Part shown: piece after piece, positions 45,146-53,989 of the stretch
Layout: each line of letters starts with the position of its first letter
How positions within the stretch are numbered: the stretch's first letter is position 1
From: DYRB01 sp963709645
GTDB taxonomy: Bacteria; Pseudomonadota; Gammaproteobacteria; Chromatiales; Chromatiaceae
Direction: 5' to 3'
Assembly: GCA_963709645.1 (NCBI GenBank)
Contig: CAVPXP010000038.1
Span: 1-64,000, forward strand
DNA length: 64,000 bases
Position numbers and translations under genes: made by a program
Notes under the pieces: model-generated
What the model was told of the DNA's origin: nothing
What the model saw: only the letters and a program-made list of their open reading frames with translations
Databases searched by the model: none

Positions 45146-45964
45146 ATGTCGCGACACATCGACAAAGAGACCCGCCTGTGCATCTCCCTGGCGGGCCGGC
45201 CCAGCAATATCAGCACCCGTTTTCACAACTTCCTCTATGAGGAACTGGGGCTGAACTTTGTCTACAAAGCCTTCGCCACCCCGGATCTGGCGGCGGCCAT
45301 CAGCGGCATCCGCGGGCTCGGCATCCGCGGCTGCGGGGTCTCCATGCCCTACAAGGAGGCGTGCATAGCCTATCTGGACGAGCTCGATGCCTCGGCCAAG
45401 GCGCTACAGGCGGTGAATACGATCGTCAACGACGACGGCCACCTGCGCGGCTACAACACCGACTACATTGCGGTCGGCCTGTTGCTGAGGCAGCACAGAG
45501 TACCGCACGACCTGCCCGTTGCCCTGCGCGGCAGCGGCGGCATGGCCAAGGCGGTGGCCGGCGCCTTACGCGACGCGGGCTTCCGATCCGGCATCGTCCT
45601 GGCCCGCAACGAGACCACCGGCCGGGCCCTGGCCCGCACCTGTGGCTTTGAGTGGCGAGCGGAACTCGGCGACGCCCGGCCAGGCATGCTGATCAACGTC
45701 ACCCCCATCGGGATGGCCGGCGGTCCCGACGCCGAGGAATTGGCCTTCGACCCGGCGGTCATCGACCGGTCCCAGGTCGTGTTCGACGTGGTGGCGCTTC
45801 CGCCTGACACCCCGCTCATCCGCTATGCCAGGGCGGCTGGCAAGGCGGTCATCACCGGTGCAGAGGTGATCATGCTGCAGGCTGTGGAGCAGTTTGTCCT
45901 CTACACAGGCGTGCGACCAACCAAGGAACAGATCGCCCGTGCCTCCGAGCACGCTCTCGGCTAA
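45146..45964 (+). CDS. Shikimate dehydrogenase-like protein (SdhL/HI0607 type)
   Basis: A 272-residue AroE-superfamily NAD(P)-dependent oxidoreductase. The N-terminal substrate domain has LCISLAGRPSNISTRFHNFL and GIRGCGVSMPYKEACIAYLD with the conserved Lys, then VNTIVNDDGHLRGYNTDYIA with Asn and Asp. The nucleotide-binding loop is ALRGSGGMAKAVAGALRD. The GRPSN...FHNFLYEELGL pattern is that of the SdhL branch (Haemophilus HI0607), which has poor shikimate activity and an uncertain true substrate. GAGGGGAG precedes ATG 45146; the gap to the FNT stop is 12 bases. A truncated second copy lies at 49755. Confidence 0.85.
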   Translation: MSRHIDKETRLCISLAGRPSNISTRFHNFLYEELGLNFVYKAFATPDLAAAISGIRGLGIRGCGVSMPYKEACIAYLDELDASAKALQAVNTIVNDDGHLRGYNTDYIAVGLLLRQHRVPHDLPVALRGSGGMAKAVAGALRDAGFRSGIVLARNETTGRALARTCGFEWRAELGDARPGMLINVTPIGMAGGPDAEELAFDPAVIDRSQVVFDVVALPPDTPLIRYARAAGKAVITGAEVIMLQAVEQFVLYTGVRPTKEQIARASEHALG

Positions 45965-46100
45965 AGCCAGACGGTGTTGAACCGAACTTATCGAGGCAGC
46001 CGATACATGGCGGGATGGCCCTCATCGGCATCCCCCAAGACCTCGTGCAGCACATTGACCACTCCCATACCCGAGTCCCCTTCCACAGGAGCAAACACCC

Positions 46101-47387
46101 ATGACCCAAATTGTTGACATCGTATCCCGGGAGATTCTCGATTCACGCGGCAACCCTACTGTCGAAGCCGACGTCTTTCTCAGCGATGGGTCCATGGGCC
46201 GGGCGGCGGTCCCGTCCGGTGCCTCCACCGGAGAAAACGAGGCCGTGGAGCTGCGCGACGGCGACAAGGGGCGTTACCTTGGCAAGGGCGTTCAGAAGGC
46301 CGTGAACAACATCGCCGACGAGATCCGGCCGGCATTGCTCGGCATGGATGCGTCGCAGCAGCGGGTGATCGACGCCAAGATGATCGAGCTCGACGGCACG
46401 CCCAACAAGGGCCGTCTGGGCGCGAACGCCATCCTCGCCGTGTCCATGGCCGCAGCGCGCGCTGCGGCCGAGGCGCTCGGCCTGCCGCTATACAGGTACC
46501 TGGGTGGGGTAAACGCCCGTGTCCTGCCCGTGCCGAACATGAACATCATCAATGGCGGGGCGCATGCCGACAACAGCGTGGATTTCCAGGAGTTCATGAT
46601 CTCCCCGCACGGCGCGGCCAGCTTCGCCGAGGCGATCCGGATGGGCGCCGAGGTCTTCCACAACCTGAAGTCGGTGCTGAAGGGCCGGGGTTATTCGACC
46701 GCGGTTGGCGACGAAGGCGGCTTTGCACCGAGCCTGAAATCGAACGACGAAGCCGTGGAAGTGATCCTGGAGGCGATCATGAAGGCAGGCTACAAGCCCG
46801 GTGAACAGATCTCCATTTCGCTCGATCCCGCCAGCAGCGAGTTCTACGACCGGGCGAAGTCGAAGTACGTCTTCAAGAAGTCGGACAAGCGCGAGCTCTC
46901 GTCGGACGAGATGATCGCCTTCTGGGAGAACTGGTGCGCCCAGTACCCGATCCTGTCGATCGAGGACGGCATGGCGGAATTCGATTGGGACGGCTGGAGG
47001 ACGATGACCGACCGACTCGGCGCCAGTATCCAGATCGTGGGCGACGACGTGTTCGTGACCAATCCGGCAATCCTGGCCAAGGGTATCGAGCGGGGCGTCG
47101 CCAACTCGATCCTGATCAAGGTGAACCAGATCGGCACCCTGACCGAAACCCTCGATGCCATGGAGCTGGCGGCCAGCGCCGGCTACACCTGTATGACGTC
47201 TCACCGGTCGGGGGAAACCGAGGACACCTTCATCGCCGACCTGGCGGTCGCTACCGGTTGCGGCCAGATCAAGACGGGCTCGGCGTCGCGCACCGACCGC
47301 ATGGCGAAGTACAACCAGTTGCTCCGCATCGAGCAGCAACTGGGCGGGTCGGCCGTCTATGCCGGCCGTAAGGCGTTCAAGCAGTAG
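46101..47387 (+). CDS. eno: Enolase
   Basis: A 428-residue enolase that converts 2-phosphoglycerate to phosphoenolpyruvate, which also fuels the PTS encoded upstream. Landmarks are VSREILDSRGNPTVEADVFL at the N-terminus, PSGASTGENEAVELRDG, the Mg-binding residues in SIEDGMAEFDWDGW and IVGDDVFVTNP, the catalytic Lys in ILIKVNQIGTLTETLDAMEL, and MTSHRSGETEDTFIADLAVA. AGGAG lies 9 bases before ATG 46101. Length matches the family; intact. It follows the SdhL gene after 136 bases and precedes gpmA by 12 bases. Confidence 0.97.
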   Translation: MTQIVDIVSREILDSRGNPTVEADVFLSDGSMGRAAVPSGASTGENEAVELRDGDKGRYLGKGVQKAVNNIADEIRPALLGMDASQQRVIDAKMIELDGTPNKGRLGANAILAVSMAAARAAAEALGLPLYRYLGGVNARVLPVPNMNIINGGAHADNSVDFQEFMISPHGAASFAEAIRMGAEVFHNLKSVLKGRGYSTAVGDEGGFAPSLKSNDEAVEVILEAIMKAGYKPGEQISISLDPASSEFYDRAKSKYVFKKSDKRELSSDEMIAFWENWCAQYPILSIEDGMAEFDWDGWRTMTDRLGASIQIVGDDVFVTNPAILAKGIERGVANSILIKVNQIGTLTETLDAMELAASAGYTCMTSHRSGETEDTFIADLAVATGCGQIKTGSASRTDRMAKYNQLLRIEQQLGGSAVYAGRKAFKQ

Positions 47388-47399
47388 GGCGGAGCGACC

Positions 47400-48149
47400 A
47401 TGTACAAAATGGTTCTGATCCGCCACGGCGAGTCGACCTGGAACCAGGAAAATCGGTTCACCGGCTGGACCGACGTCGACTTGACCGACAAGGGCATTGC
47501 CGAGGCGATTGAAGGCGGCCAGGTGCTCAAAAACGAAGGCTACCAGTTCGACATCGGCTACACGTCACTACTCAAACGCGCCATCAAGACCTACAACATC
47601 GTGACCGAGCAAGTGGACCAACTGTGGCTCCCGGTCAAACGGTCCTGGCGACTGAACGAGCGGCACTACGGTGCTCTGCAGGGCCTGAACAAGGGCGAGA
47701 CGGCCGACAAGTTCGGCGAGGACCAGGTCAAGATCTGGCGCCGCAGCTACGACATTCCGCCGCCGCCGCTCACCCCAGACGACGAGCGCTACCCCGGCAA
47801 GGACCCCCGCTATGCGGATCTGACCGCCGCGGAGATGCCCTTGACCGAATGCCTGAAGGACACGGTGGCGCGGTTCCTGCCGCTGTGGCACGACGACATC
47901 GCTCCCACCGTCAAGTCCGGCAAGCGGGTACTGATCGTGGCGCATGGCAATAGTCTGCGCGCACTGGTGATGTATCTGGATCGCGTCAGCGAAGCCGACA
48001 TCGTCGAGCTGAATATCCCGACGGGCGTACCGCTGGTTTACGAGCTTGATTCCGACCTCAAGCCGATCAGGTCCTACTACCTCGGCGACCCGGAGCAGGT
48101 GAAGGCGGCGATGGAAGCGGTCGCCAAGCAGGGCAAAAGGCACGCCTGA
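47400..48149 (+). CDS. gpmA: 2,3-bisphosphoglycerate-dependent phosphoglycerate mutase
   Basis: A 249-residue dPGM interconverting 3- and 2-phosphoglycerate. MYKMVLIRHGESTWNQENRF carries the phospho-His (H9), FTGWTDVDLTDKGIAEA follows, ERHYGALQGLNKGETADKFG is the substrate loop, and LIVAHGNSLRALVMYLD carries the second His. The insertion typical of the dimeric/tetrameric cofactor-dependent form (SYDIPPPPLTPDDERYPGKD) is present. The ATG starts 12 bases after the eno stop with GGAGCG upstream, so eno-gpmA are one transcript and give two consecutive glycolytic steps. Confidence 0.97.
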   Translation: MYKMVLIRHGESTWNQENRFTGWTDVDLTDKGIAEAIEGGQVLKNEGYQFDIGYTSLLKRAIKTYNIVTEQVDQLWLPVKRSWRLNERHYGALQGLNKGETADKFGEDQVKIWRRSYDIPPPPLTPDDERYPGKDPRYADLTAAEMPLTECLKDTVARFLPLWHDDIAPTVKSGKRVLIVAHGNSLRALVMYLDRVSEADIVELNIPTGVPLVYELDSDLKPIRSYYLGDPEQVKAAMEAVAKQGKRHA

Positions 48150-48336
48150 GCCGGCACGGGGGCCGGTCGGACAGCGGGGCCAGCGCTATTTCCGAGCGCG
48201 TTGCTGGCCAAGGCCCCCGACACTGGATCCTGCCGGCCCTTCCTTTGCCTACAGCCGTGGCGTCAGCGCTCAAACAAGCAGAATCAGCCGGGCAGGAAGC
48301 TCCACCACTGATACCGCAGAAATCCGGGAGACAATC

Positions 48337-49605
48337 ATGCAAATCGACATCAGGACCCGGCATATCAGCCGCCTCGCCCGCAACACCCTGGCGCTGATCC
48401 TGGCAGGTGGGCGCGGCGCCCGCCTACAGGACCTCACCCAGTGGCGGGCCAAGCCCGCCGTGCACTTTGGCGGCAAGTTCCGCATCATCGACTTTCCGCT
48501 GTCGAACTGCGTCAACTCGGGCATCCGACGCATTGGCGTCCTCACCCAGTACAAGGCCCATTCTCTGATCCGCCACCTGGTCAGGGGTTGGAGCCGGTTC
48601 CAGGACGAGCTCGGGGAGTTCGTGGAGGTACTGCCCGCGTCCCAACGGACCACGGGCAACTGGTATGCCGGAACTGCAGACGCCGTTTACCAGAACCTGG
48701 ACATCATCCGTACCTACCAGCCGGAGCTGGTACTGATCCTGGCCGGGGACCACGTCTACAAGATGGACTACGGCGCCATGCTGGCCTTCCACGCCGAGCG
48801 CGAGGCGGAAATGACCGTGGGCTGTGTCGAGGTGTCGATCGAGGAGGCCCGCGGCTTTGGGGTGATGGCCGTCGACGAGCAGGGCAAGGTCGAGCGTTTC
48901 GATGAGAAGCCCAAGCATCCGATCCCCATGCCCGGCAGCACGGACAGGGCACTGGCCTCCATGGGCATCTATGTGTTCAACGCCGAGTTCCTGTGCGAGG
49001 AGCTGATCCGCGACGCGCGCAACCCCGATTCCGACCGGGACTTCGGCCACAACATCATTCCCGATGCCATCGCCCGCAGCCGGGTCTTTGCCTATCCCTT
49101 CCGTGATGGGGAGACCGGTGAACAGGGCTTCTGGCGGGATGCGGGTACCGTGGACGCCTTCTGGTCGGCCAATATGGAACTGGTAGCCCCGCACCCCGAG
49201 CTCGATCTCTACGACAGCAAGTGGCCCATCCTCACCTACCAGCAGCAGCTACCGCCGGCCAAGTTCCTTGCGGAAGATGGACAGCCTCAGGGTGTCGTCA
49301 TCGACTCCATCGTCTCCGGCGGCTGCATTGTGCGCTCGGGCCGGCTCAGCCGTTCCGTGCTGTTCTCCAGCGTCAAGGTGGACGCGGGATCCCAGCTCGA
49401 TGAATGTGTGGTCTTTCCCGGCGTCACCGTGGGGCGCGACTGCCGCATCCGTAGGGCGATTGTCGACGTTGGCTGCAGCATCCCCGACAGCGCTGTCATC
49501 GGCGAGGACCTGGAGGAGGACGCGCGGCGGTTCCATGTCACCCAGGACGGAGTGGTGCTGATCACCGCCGAGATGCTGGGGCAGCGGAGCCCTCAGTTTG
49601 GATAG
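48337..49605 (+). CDS. glgC: Glucose-1-phosphate adenylyltransferase
   Basis: A 422-residue ADP-glucose pyrophosphorylase, the committed step of glycogen synthesis. Landmarks are LALILAGGRGARLQDLTQWR with the nucleotide loop, AKPAVHFGGKFRIIDFPLSN (fructose-1,6-bisphosphate site region in the E. coli enzyme), NWYAGTADAVYQNLDIIRTY, LILAGDHVYKMDYGAMLAFH and FDEKPKHP with the Glc-1-P-binding Lys. A C-terminal left-handed beta-helix follows (SIVSGGCIVRSGRLSRSVLF). The protein is full length and intact. Activation by FBP would tie it to the fructose pathway encoded upstream. A 187-base gap from gpmA may hold its own promoter. Confidence 0.96.
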   Translation: MQIDIRTRHISRLARNTLALILAGGRGARLQDLTQWRAKPAVHFGGKFRIIDFPLSNCVNSGIRRIGVLTQYKAHSLIRHLVRGWSRFQDELGEFVEVLPASQRTTGNWYAGTADAVYQNLDIIRTYQPELVLILAGDHVYKMDYGAMLAFHAEREAEMTVGCVEVSIEEARGFGVMAVDEQGKVERFDEKPKHPIPMPGSTDRALASMGIYVFNAEFLCEELIRDARNPDSDRDFGHNIIPDAIARSRVFAYPFRDGETGEQGFWRDAGTVDAFWSANMELVAPHPELDLYDSKWPILTYQQQLPPAKFLAEDGQPQGVVIDSIVSGGCIVRSGRLSRSVLFSSVKVDAGSQLDECVVFPGVTVGRDCRIRRAIVDVGCSIPDSAVIGEDLEEDARRFHVTQDGVVLITAEMLGQRSPQFG

Positions 49606-49754
49606 TGGCGTCCACCGAGGGTGGGTCACTACGAAGATGTCAGGCCCCGGGCCAAAATCGTGGTATTCGCGCCAGACGCCGGATCCGGGCCCGTGCCGCC
49701 AACCAGGCAGCCCAGCGGCACCCCGTTCCGAGTCAGCCGCTGCACCGAGAGACC

Positions 49755-50072
49755 ATGTCGCAAAAGATCAACAAAGATACCCACTTGTGCATCTCCCTGG
49801 CGGGCCGACCGAGCAACATCGGCACCCGATTCCACAACTTCCTCTACGAGGAGCTGGGCCTCGACTTCGTCTACAAGGCCTGCACCACCACGGACCTGGC
49901 GGCGGCGATCGCTGGCATTCGCGGGCTTGGCATCCGTGGTTGCGGGGTCTCTATGCCCTATAAGGAGGCGTGCATTCCCTGTCTGGACGAACTGGACGCA
50001 TCCGCCAGGGCGCTGCAGTCGGTGAACACCATCGTCAACGACGACGGCTACCTGCGTGCCTACAACTACTAA
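49755..50072 (+). pseudogene. Truncated second copy of the SdhL-type dehydrogenase
   Basis: The first 105 residues closely match the gene at 45146 (both share LCISLAGRPSN, the TRFHNFLYEELGL block, GIRGLGIRGCGVSMPYKEAC and VNTIVNDDG). Identity stops abruptly after ...LRAYN: the last common bases are TACAAC at 50061-50066, and then unrelated sequence gives Tyr-stop. The nucleotide-binding domain is therefore lost. Downstream lies IS debris, so an insertion or IS-mediated deletion removed the 3' part. The two copies differ at many positions, so this is an old paralog rather than a recent duplication. Confidence 0.8.
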
Positions 50073-50431
50073 GCGTTTATGCGTTGTGCGCAGTCCACTG
50101 ACCTCGGCTTCGCACAGACCTTTGCGCGCACGACGGATAAACGTCTGTTGGACTAATCCGATCCCGGCACGGTGTGTGGGACGGGCTCGGGCTTCCTTAG
50201 AGATAGGGGATTGTATCCCCGGGGCTCGCGACGGTGACAACCCGGAGTGGCCGGGAGAGCGGGTAGGCGATAGTCCGCGGGGTGGAGGCGGGGCATCCTT
50301 GGGGCTCCGAAGGGGTGGCGGGCGAGCTGTTGGGGACGGAGTTTAGGCCATGTTCCGGGATCCGGACGAGCGCCACCGCAGACCGCGGGATGGCCTGTGC
50401 GCCCGGGTGCCTTGTCGGTCGCTGCGCGTAA
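50067..50431. other. IS-derived or intergenic spacer
   Basis: Starts exactly where the sdhL copy is cut and ends at the IS91-like transposase remnant. It contains the long inverted repeat at 50074-50143. No coding frame is supported. Confidence 0.4.
50074..50143. repeat. Imperfect inverted repeat next to the truncation point
   Basis: CGTTTATGCGTTGTGCGCA (50074-50092) and TGCGCGCACGACGGATAAACG (50123-50143) pair over about 19 positions with a few mismatches around a 30-base loop. It begins eight bases after the break in the sdhL copy. It could be an IS end with subterminal palindrome or an independent REP-like hairpin. Confidence 0.55.
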
Positions 50432-51222
50432 TCAGGCGTGCGGGTCACCCCGCTCGCGGGGCTTGGGGGTGAACCGCCCGGTCACATGCAGCCGCCCTTG
50501 GCGGCACTTGGGGCAGGGGTAGCCGTCGAAGGGCACAGTTTCCGCCTGGGTGTCAGCGACCTCAGGGTCCGGTGCTTCCAGCGCCGTGCGAATCGCCACC
50601 AGGCGTTGGGCCCGGCAACGGTTGGCCAGAAATCCGAAGTGCCTGACCCGCATGAAGCCTTTGGGCAGCACATGCAGCAGGAAGCGGCGCAGCAGCTCCT
50701 CGCCGGTCAGGGTCATGACCTTGTGCCGGTCCCCGTCGCGGTAGTCCTTGTAGGACAGGGCGACCTGGCCATCGGCGTAGTCGAGGATACGGCTGTCGGA
50801 CAGGGCAATGCGGTGGCTGTAGCGGCCCAGGTAGTCCACCACCGTCTCGGTGCGCGCGAGACACGGCTTGGAGTAGACCACCCAGTCGGTGCCCATGAGG
50901 GCCTTGAGGATGCGGTCTACCTCCGCGCGATCGCGCAGGCGCGGCAGTTGTCCGGCCTCGAAGGCCTGGCGCAGGCGGCTGACAAAGCCGCCACGGAAAT
51001 GCCTCGATAGGGCCCGCACCGGGAACAGGTAGGTGCTCCTGGCCGGATGCCAGGCGCCCCCGGCGCTGATGGCCCCGCCGGGGACCAGGCAGTGCAGGTG
51101 GACGTGACGCACCAGGGTCTGGCCCCAGGATTGCAGCACCGCGGTCATGCCCAGCTGGCCGTCCAGGCGCTTGGGGTCCGCGCCGAAGGCCGCCAGGGTG
51201 GCCCAGGCGGTCTCGAACAGGC
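50432..51222 (-). pseudogene. IS91-family transposase, N-terminally truncated
   Basis: From about 51222 to the stop at 50432 the minus strand encodes the C-terminal two thirds of an IS91-type (Y2/HUH) transposase: TAWATLAAFGADPKRLDGQL, VLQSWGQTLVRHVHLHCLVP (the HUH-like HVHLHC), YLGRYSHRIALSDSRILDYA and SYKDYRDGDRHKVMTLTGEE, then VLPKGFMRVRHFGFLANRCR and a C-terminal zinc-binding CPKCRQGRL. The N-terminal zinc domain is absent; instead the frame continues upstream into IS701 sequence without a stop. Confidence 0.75.
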
Positions 51223-52094
51223 AGAGCCAGACCCGTCGATGCAGCACCTCCACGTGCCACTTGCCTTTGGTGCTCTCGCGCAACGTCACCCGCTGCCAGG
51301 CCGATTCGGGCTGTGCCCGCCGCCCAGGCATCGACCCGCAGCGGCTCGCACTGCGTCACCCGGCGCGTGCGCCGGCGCCCCGATGCCGCCGGGGGAATGT
51401 GGGGCTGGGGGTCCTCCAGGTAGATGAACTGATCCTTGTGCACATCGGCCATGAAGGTCTCGCCATCGCGGTCCAAGGCCCGCAACAATGCGGGATCTTT
51501 ACCGTAGAGTCCGTCCATCCCGACCCAGGCAAAGCGCACCCCCAAGCGGCGGTTGTGGCGCACCATCTCCAAAGCCAGCTGCGGCTTGCTCTTCATCTCC
51601 CGGGCCGCCTTCGGCACACCAACCGCTGCGCAACGGGCTGCATCGTTCGTCCAACACTTGGGCAAATACAGCCGCGTGTCGATCAGCGTCGCATCAGGCC
51701 CTCGGCTCAGCGCCGCAAACACACCGACCTGGCAGTTGTCGACCTTGCCCAGACGTCCGTTCCATTGCCGTGCCACCCCGACGGAATGCTGCCCCTTCTT
51801 GGTGATGCCGCTTTCATCGATCAGCAGGGCCGACTCCGGCGTACCACCGAGTAGCGCATCGGCCTCCAAGGCGACCTGATCCAAGACCCCGCGTTCGTCC
51901 CAGCGGGAGTTGGAGAGGAAATGCTGCAATACCTGATCGTCGCTCTCAGGCACGACCTTGACCATGCGCTCCATGTTTTTGCGCCGTGCCTGCATCAGGC
52001 CGCTCAGATACTGCTTCGATTGCGTGAGTACGTCGCGCGTGCGCAGTCCAAAGTGATCGGCACCGTCACAAAAGTCCAAAAAGCGTTGACCCAC
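51223..52094 (-). pseudogene. IS701-family transposase, 5' part only, one frameshift
   Basis: From ATG 52094 the minus strand encodes the first 290 or so residues of an IS701-type DDE transposase: MGQRFLDFCDGADHFGLRTR, ESALLIDESGITKKGQHSVG with the first catalytic Asp, GVARQWNGRLGKVDNCQVGV, RFAWVGMDGLYGKDPALLRA with the second Asp, and RRTRRVTQCEPLRVDAWAA. A frame change near 51320 leads to QPESAWQRVTLRESTKGKWH. At 51223 similarity switches from VLHRRVWL to an IS91-type sequence, so the last third with the final Glu is lost. Confidence 0.72.
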
Positions 52095-52478
52095 CGACGC
52101 CAGTGGGCTTTCCGCATCACAAATCCTCTCAATTTGGGTCGATTGCCGGTGGGCTTCGGCTCATCCTCAGGGTCGCTTGGGCTCGTCTTCGGATGCCTAC
52201 GGTTCTACACCTTCTCGCTTAAAAACAGAAGGTTAAATCTGGCGAAGTAGAATTAATCGCCCTCATACCAACCCCCTGTGGAGGAGGTCCGGTTAAGTGG
52301 AGGGCCCGAACGGTCGTCATGCCAAACTCGCGATTATGCAAAGCTTCGTTCCTGATGTTCGCGCAGGGTGCGGTGGAAGGCTAGGCTCTCGTCGCCGTAG
52401 CTGAAAGCTCGACATCATCTCTTGGGTCTCCTGAAGTGGTCGCTCCACTCTTCGGTCAGGCGGGTGGGAGCGGCCAGG
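52095..52478. other. Intergenic spacer, nothing recognised
   Basis: Separates IS debris from chrR. No supported coding frame, RNA gene or clear terminal repeat for the IS701 remnant was found. Confidence 0.4.
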
Positions 52479-53147
52479 TCAGATCCCTGCCAGCGGTTGA
52501 AAGAGTCTCCCCATGACCCCGGTGAAGCGCAACCGGGCATCGGTAGCGATCAGGCAGACGCAGGGGGTATCCGTGTCCGCTATCGGTTGGTGCTGGGTCG
52601 ATGGGTCCAGATCGGCCACGTCGCCGGGCTGGAAGCGCCCCACCTCGTCGGCGAACGAGCCGCGCAGCACCAGGGTCAGCTCGGCCCCGCCGTGGCCGTG
52701 GTGGGGAAGGGCGGTGCCTGGGGCGATGGCCAGCAGGCGCACAGTACCGTCGCCGCTGGCCAGACCCGGGAAGCGGAAGTGCTTGATGCCGGGGGCCAGG
52801 GTGCGCCAGGGGGCCCTTTCGAGCCCGGCTGGCAGCCAAGGGGCCAGAGTGGCCGGCAGGTCGCCGAAGGTTCGCGGTCGCGTCGCTGGGGTCCGAACAG
52901 AGGGCGACGCCTGGCCGGGTCTGGCATCGATCCGCGCCAGGGTGGCGGCGAGGGCTGCGTCGCTGAGCGGTGCGGCTTCGATGCCGTCTAGCAGGGCCCC
53001 GCCCAGGCCCTGGGCCTCGCGCACCCGCCCCCGGCACTGGGGGCAAAGCTCCAGGTGGGCGGCGACGACCAGGGACATGCCCTCGGTCAGTGTCCCGGCC
53101 GCATAGGCGACCAGACTCAGGTCGTCCGGGTGATGGCGAATGCTCAT
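52479..53147 (-). CDS. chrR: ChrR-type cupin anti-sigma factor
   Basis: A 222-residue two-domain anti-sigma factor. The N-terminal zinc anti-sigma domain has MSIRHHPDDLSLVAYAAGTL and HLELCPQCRGR (His-x3-Cys-x2-Cys). The C-terminal cupin has LPHHGHGGAELTLVLRGSFA and DEVGRFQPGDVADLDPSTQH with metal-binding His and Glu. In Rhodobacter, ChrR holds RpoE inactive until singlet oxygen arrives. The start overlaps the rpoE stop by four bases, so sigma and anti-sigma are cotranslated. Confidence 0.92.
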   Translation of the reverse strand: MSIRHHPDDLSLVAYAAGTLTEGMSLVVAAHLELCPQCRGRVREAQGLGGALLDGIEAAPLSDAALAATLARIDARPGQASPSVRTPATRPRTFGDLPATLAPWLPAGLERAPWRTLAPGIKHFRFPGLASGDGTVRLLAIAPGTALPHHGHGGAELTLVLRGSFADEVGRFQPGDVADLDPSTQHQPIADTDTPCVCLIATDARLRFTGVMGRLFQPLAGI

Positions 53148-53743
53148 GACTCTACTCCCATGGCGCCGCGCAGCTTGGTCAGGGCCAGGCGGAGCCGCGA
53201 TTTAATCGTCCCCAACGGAAGGTCGAGGGCCTTGCACATGTCGCCGTGGCTCAGGCCCTCGAAGTACCCGAGGCGAATCACCTGGGCCTGCTCCGAGGGC
53301 AGGGCCGCGACCAGGGCCGCCAGGCGCCCCGCGTCGAGGCGATCAAGGGCTCGTTGGTGCCCGTCTCTGTTCTCGTCCTCGGCGTCCGTCTCGTCGGTGA
53401 GTTCCACCTCGAAAACGCGCTGTCGGCGCAGCCGGTCGATGCGGAGGTTGCGGGCGACCGTGAAGACCCAGGCGGAGGGCGCTGCCTTCGCCCGGTCGTA
53501 CTGTCCCGCCTTGCGCCAAACCTGGACCAGGGTCTCCTGGGCCAAGTCCTCCGCGAAGGCCGGGTCTGCCCCCTGACGCTGCATGTAGCGCTTGACCCGC
53601 GGCGCGAACCAGCCAAAGAGCTTGACAAAGGCCTCGCGGTCTTGCCGCAGGGCCACGGCTGCGAGCCAATCGGCCAACTCTGGCGGGGGCGGCATCGCCC
53701 CCGTCCCTGTCTCCGCATCTTGCTTGATGGCGACCTGCGTCAT
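53144..53743 (-). CDS. rpoE: ECF sigma factor RpoE (ChrR-controlled)
   Basis: A 199-residue group IV (ECF11-like) sigma factor. Region 2 is AFVKLFGWFAPRVKRYMQRQ with AEDLAQETLVQVWRKAGQYD and ARNLRIDRLRRQR; region 4 is LPSEQAQVIRLGYFEGLSHG with DLPLGTIKSRLRLALTKLRG, the -35 recognition helix. ATG 53743 is preferred because GGAGGAGGG lies just upstream; the frame is open to 53833. It overlaps chrR by four bases. A promoter of the same type as that of the divergent flavoprotein operon precedes it, which implies autoregulation. Confidence 0.93.
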   Translation of the reverse strand: MTQVAIKQDAETGTGAMPPPPELADWLAAVALRQDREAFVKLFGWFAPRVKRYMQRQGADPAFAEDLAQETLVQVWRKAGQYDRAKAAPSAWVFTVARNLRIDRLRRQRVFEVELTDETDAEDENRDGHQRALDRLDAGRLAALVAALPSEQAQVIRLGYFEGLSHGDMCKALDLPLGTIKSRLRLALTKLRGAMGVES

Positions 53744-53767
53744 CCGCCCTCCTCCCGTACCTGTTTG

Positions 53768-53796
53768 CAATACGCCGCGACGATCCCTTTGGATCA
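53768..53796 (-). promoter_or_regulatory. RpoE-type promoter of rpoE-chrR
   Basis: On the minus strand TGATCC (53796-53791) is followed after 18 bases by TATTG (53772-53768), about 25 bases before the rpoE start codon. It matches the TGATC-N18-TA type of the Rhodobacter RpoE consensus, with a weaker -10 than the divergent promoter. Confidence 0.6.
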
Positions 53797-53928
53797 CCGG
53801 GGGCTGCCGACTGCCGCTAGTAGCTCGTTTCACTCAATTCTGCACGCTCAGAGCCCGTCAAACTTGCCGAGGCGGGGCAAAGCCTCGCTGGGTTTGCCGC
53901 CATCAGGGTGCGCAAGCGCCGCGGCGGG

Positions 53929-53957
53929 TGATCCACTCCGTCCCGCCCCGCGTAACT
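53929..53957 (+). promoter_or_regulatory. RpoE-type promoter of the flavoprotein-DUF1365-cfa operon
   Basis: TGATCC (53929-53934), an 18-base spacer and TAACT (53953-53957), 33 bases before ATG 53990. The spacing is identical to that of the candidate promoter in front of rpoE on the other strand. Good agreement with the TGATC-N18-TAA consensus known for singlet-oxygen RpoE. Confidence 0.7.
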
Positions 53958-53989
53958 GTGGCTAACCCTGACCAATGGAGAGAGCGGCA

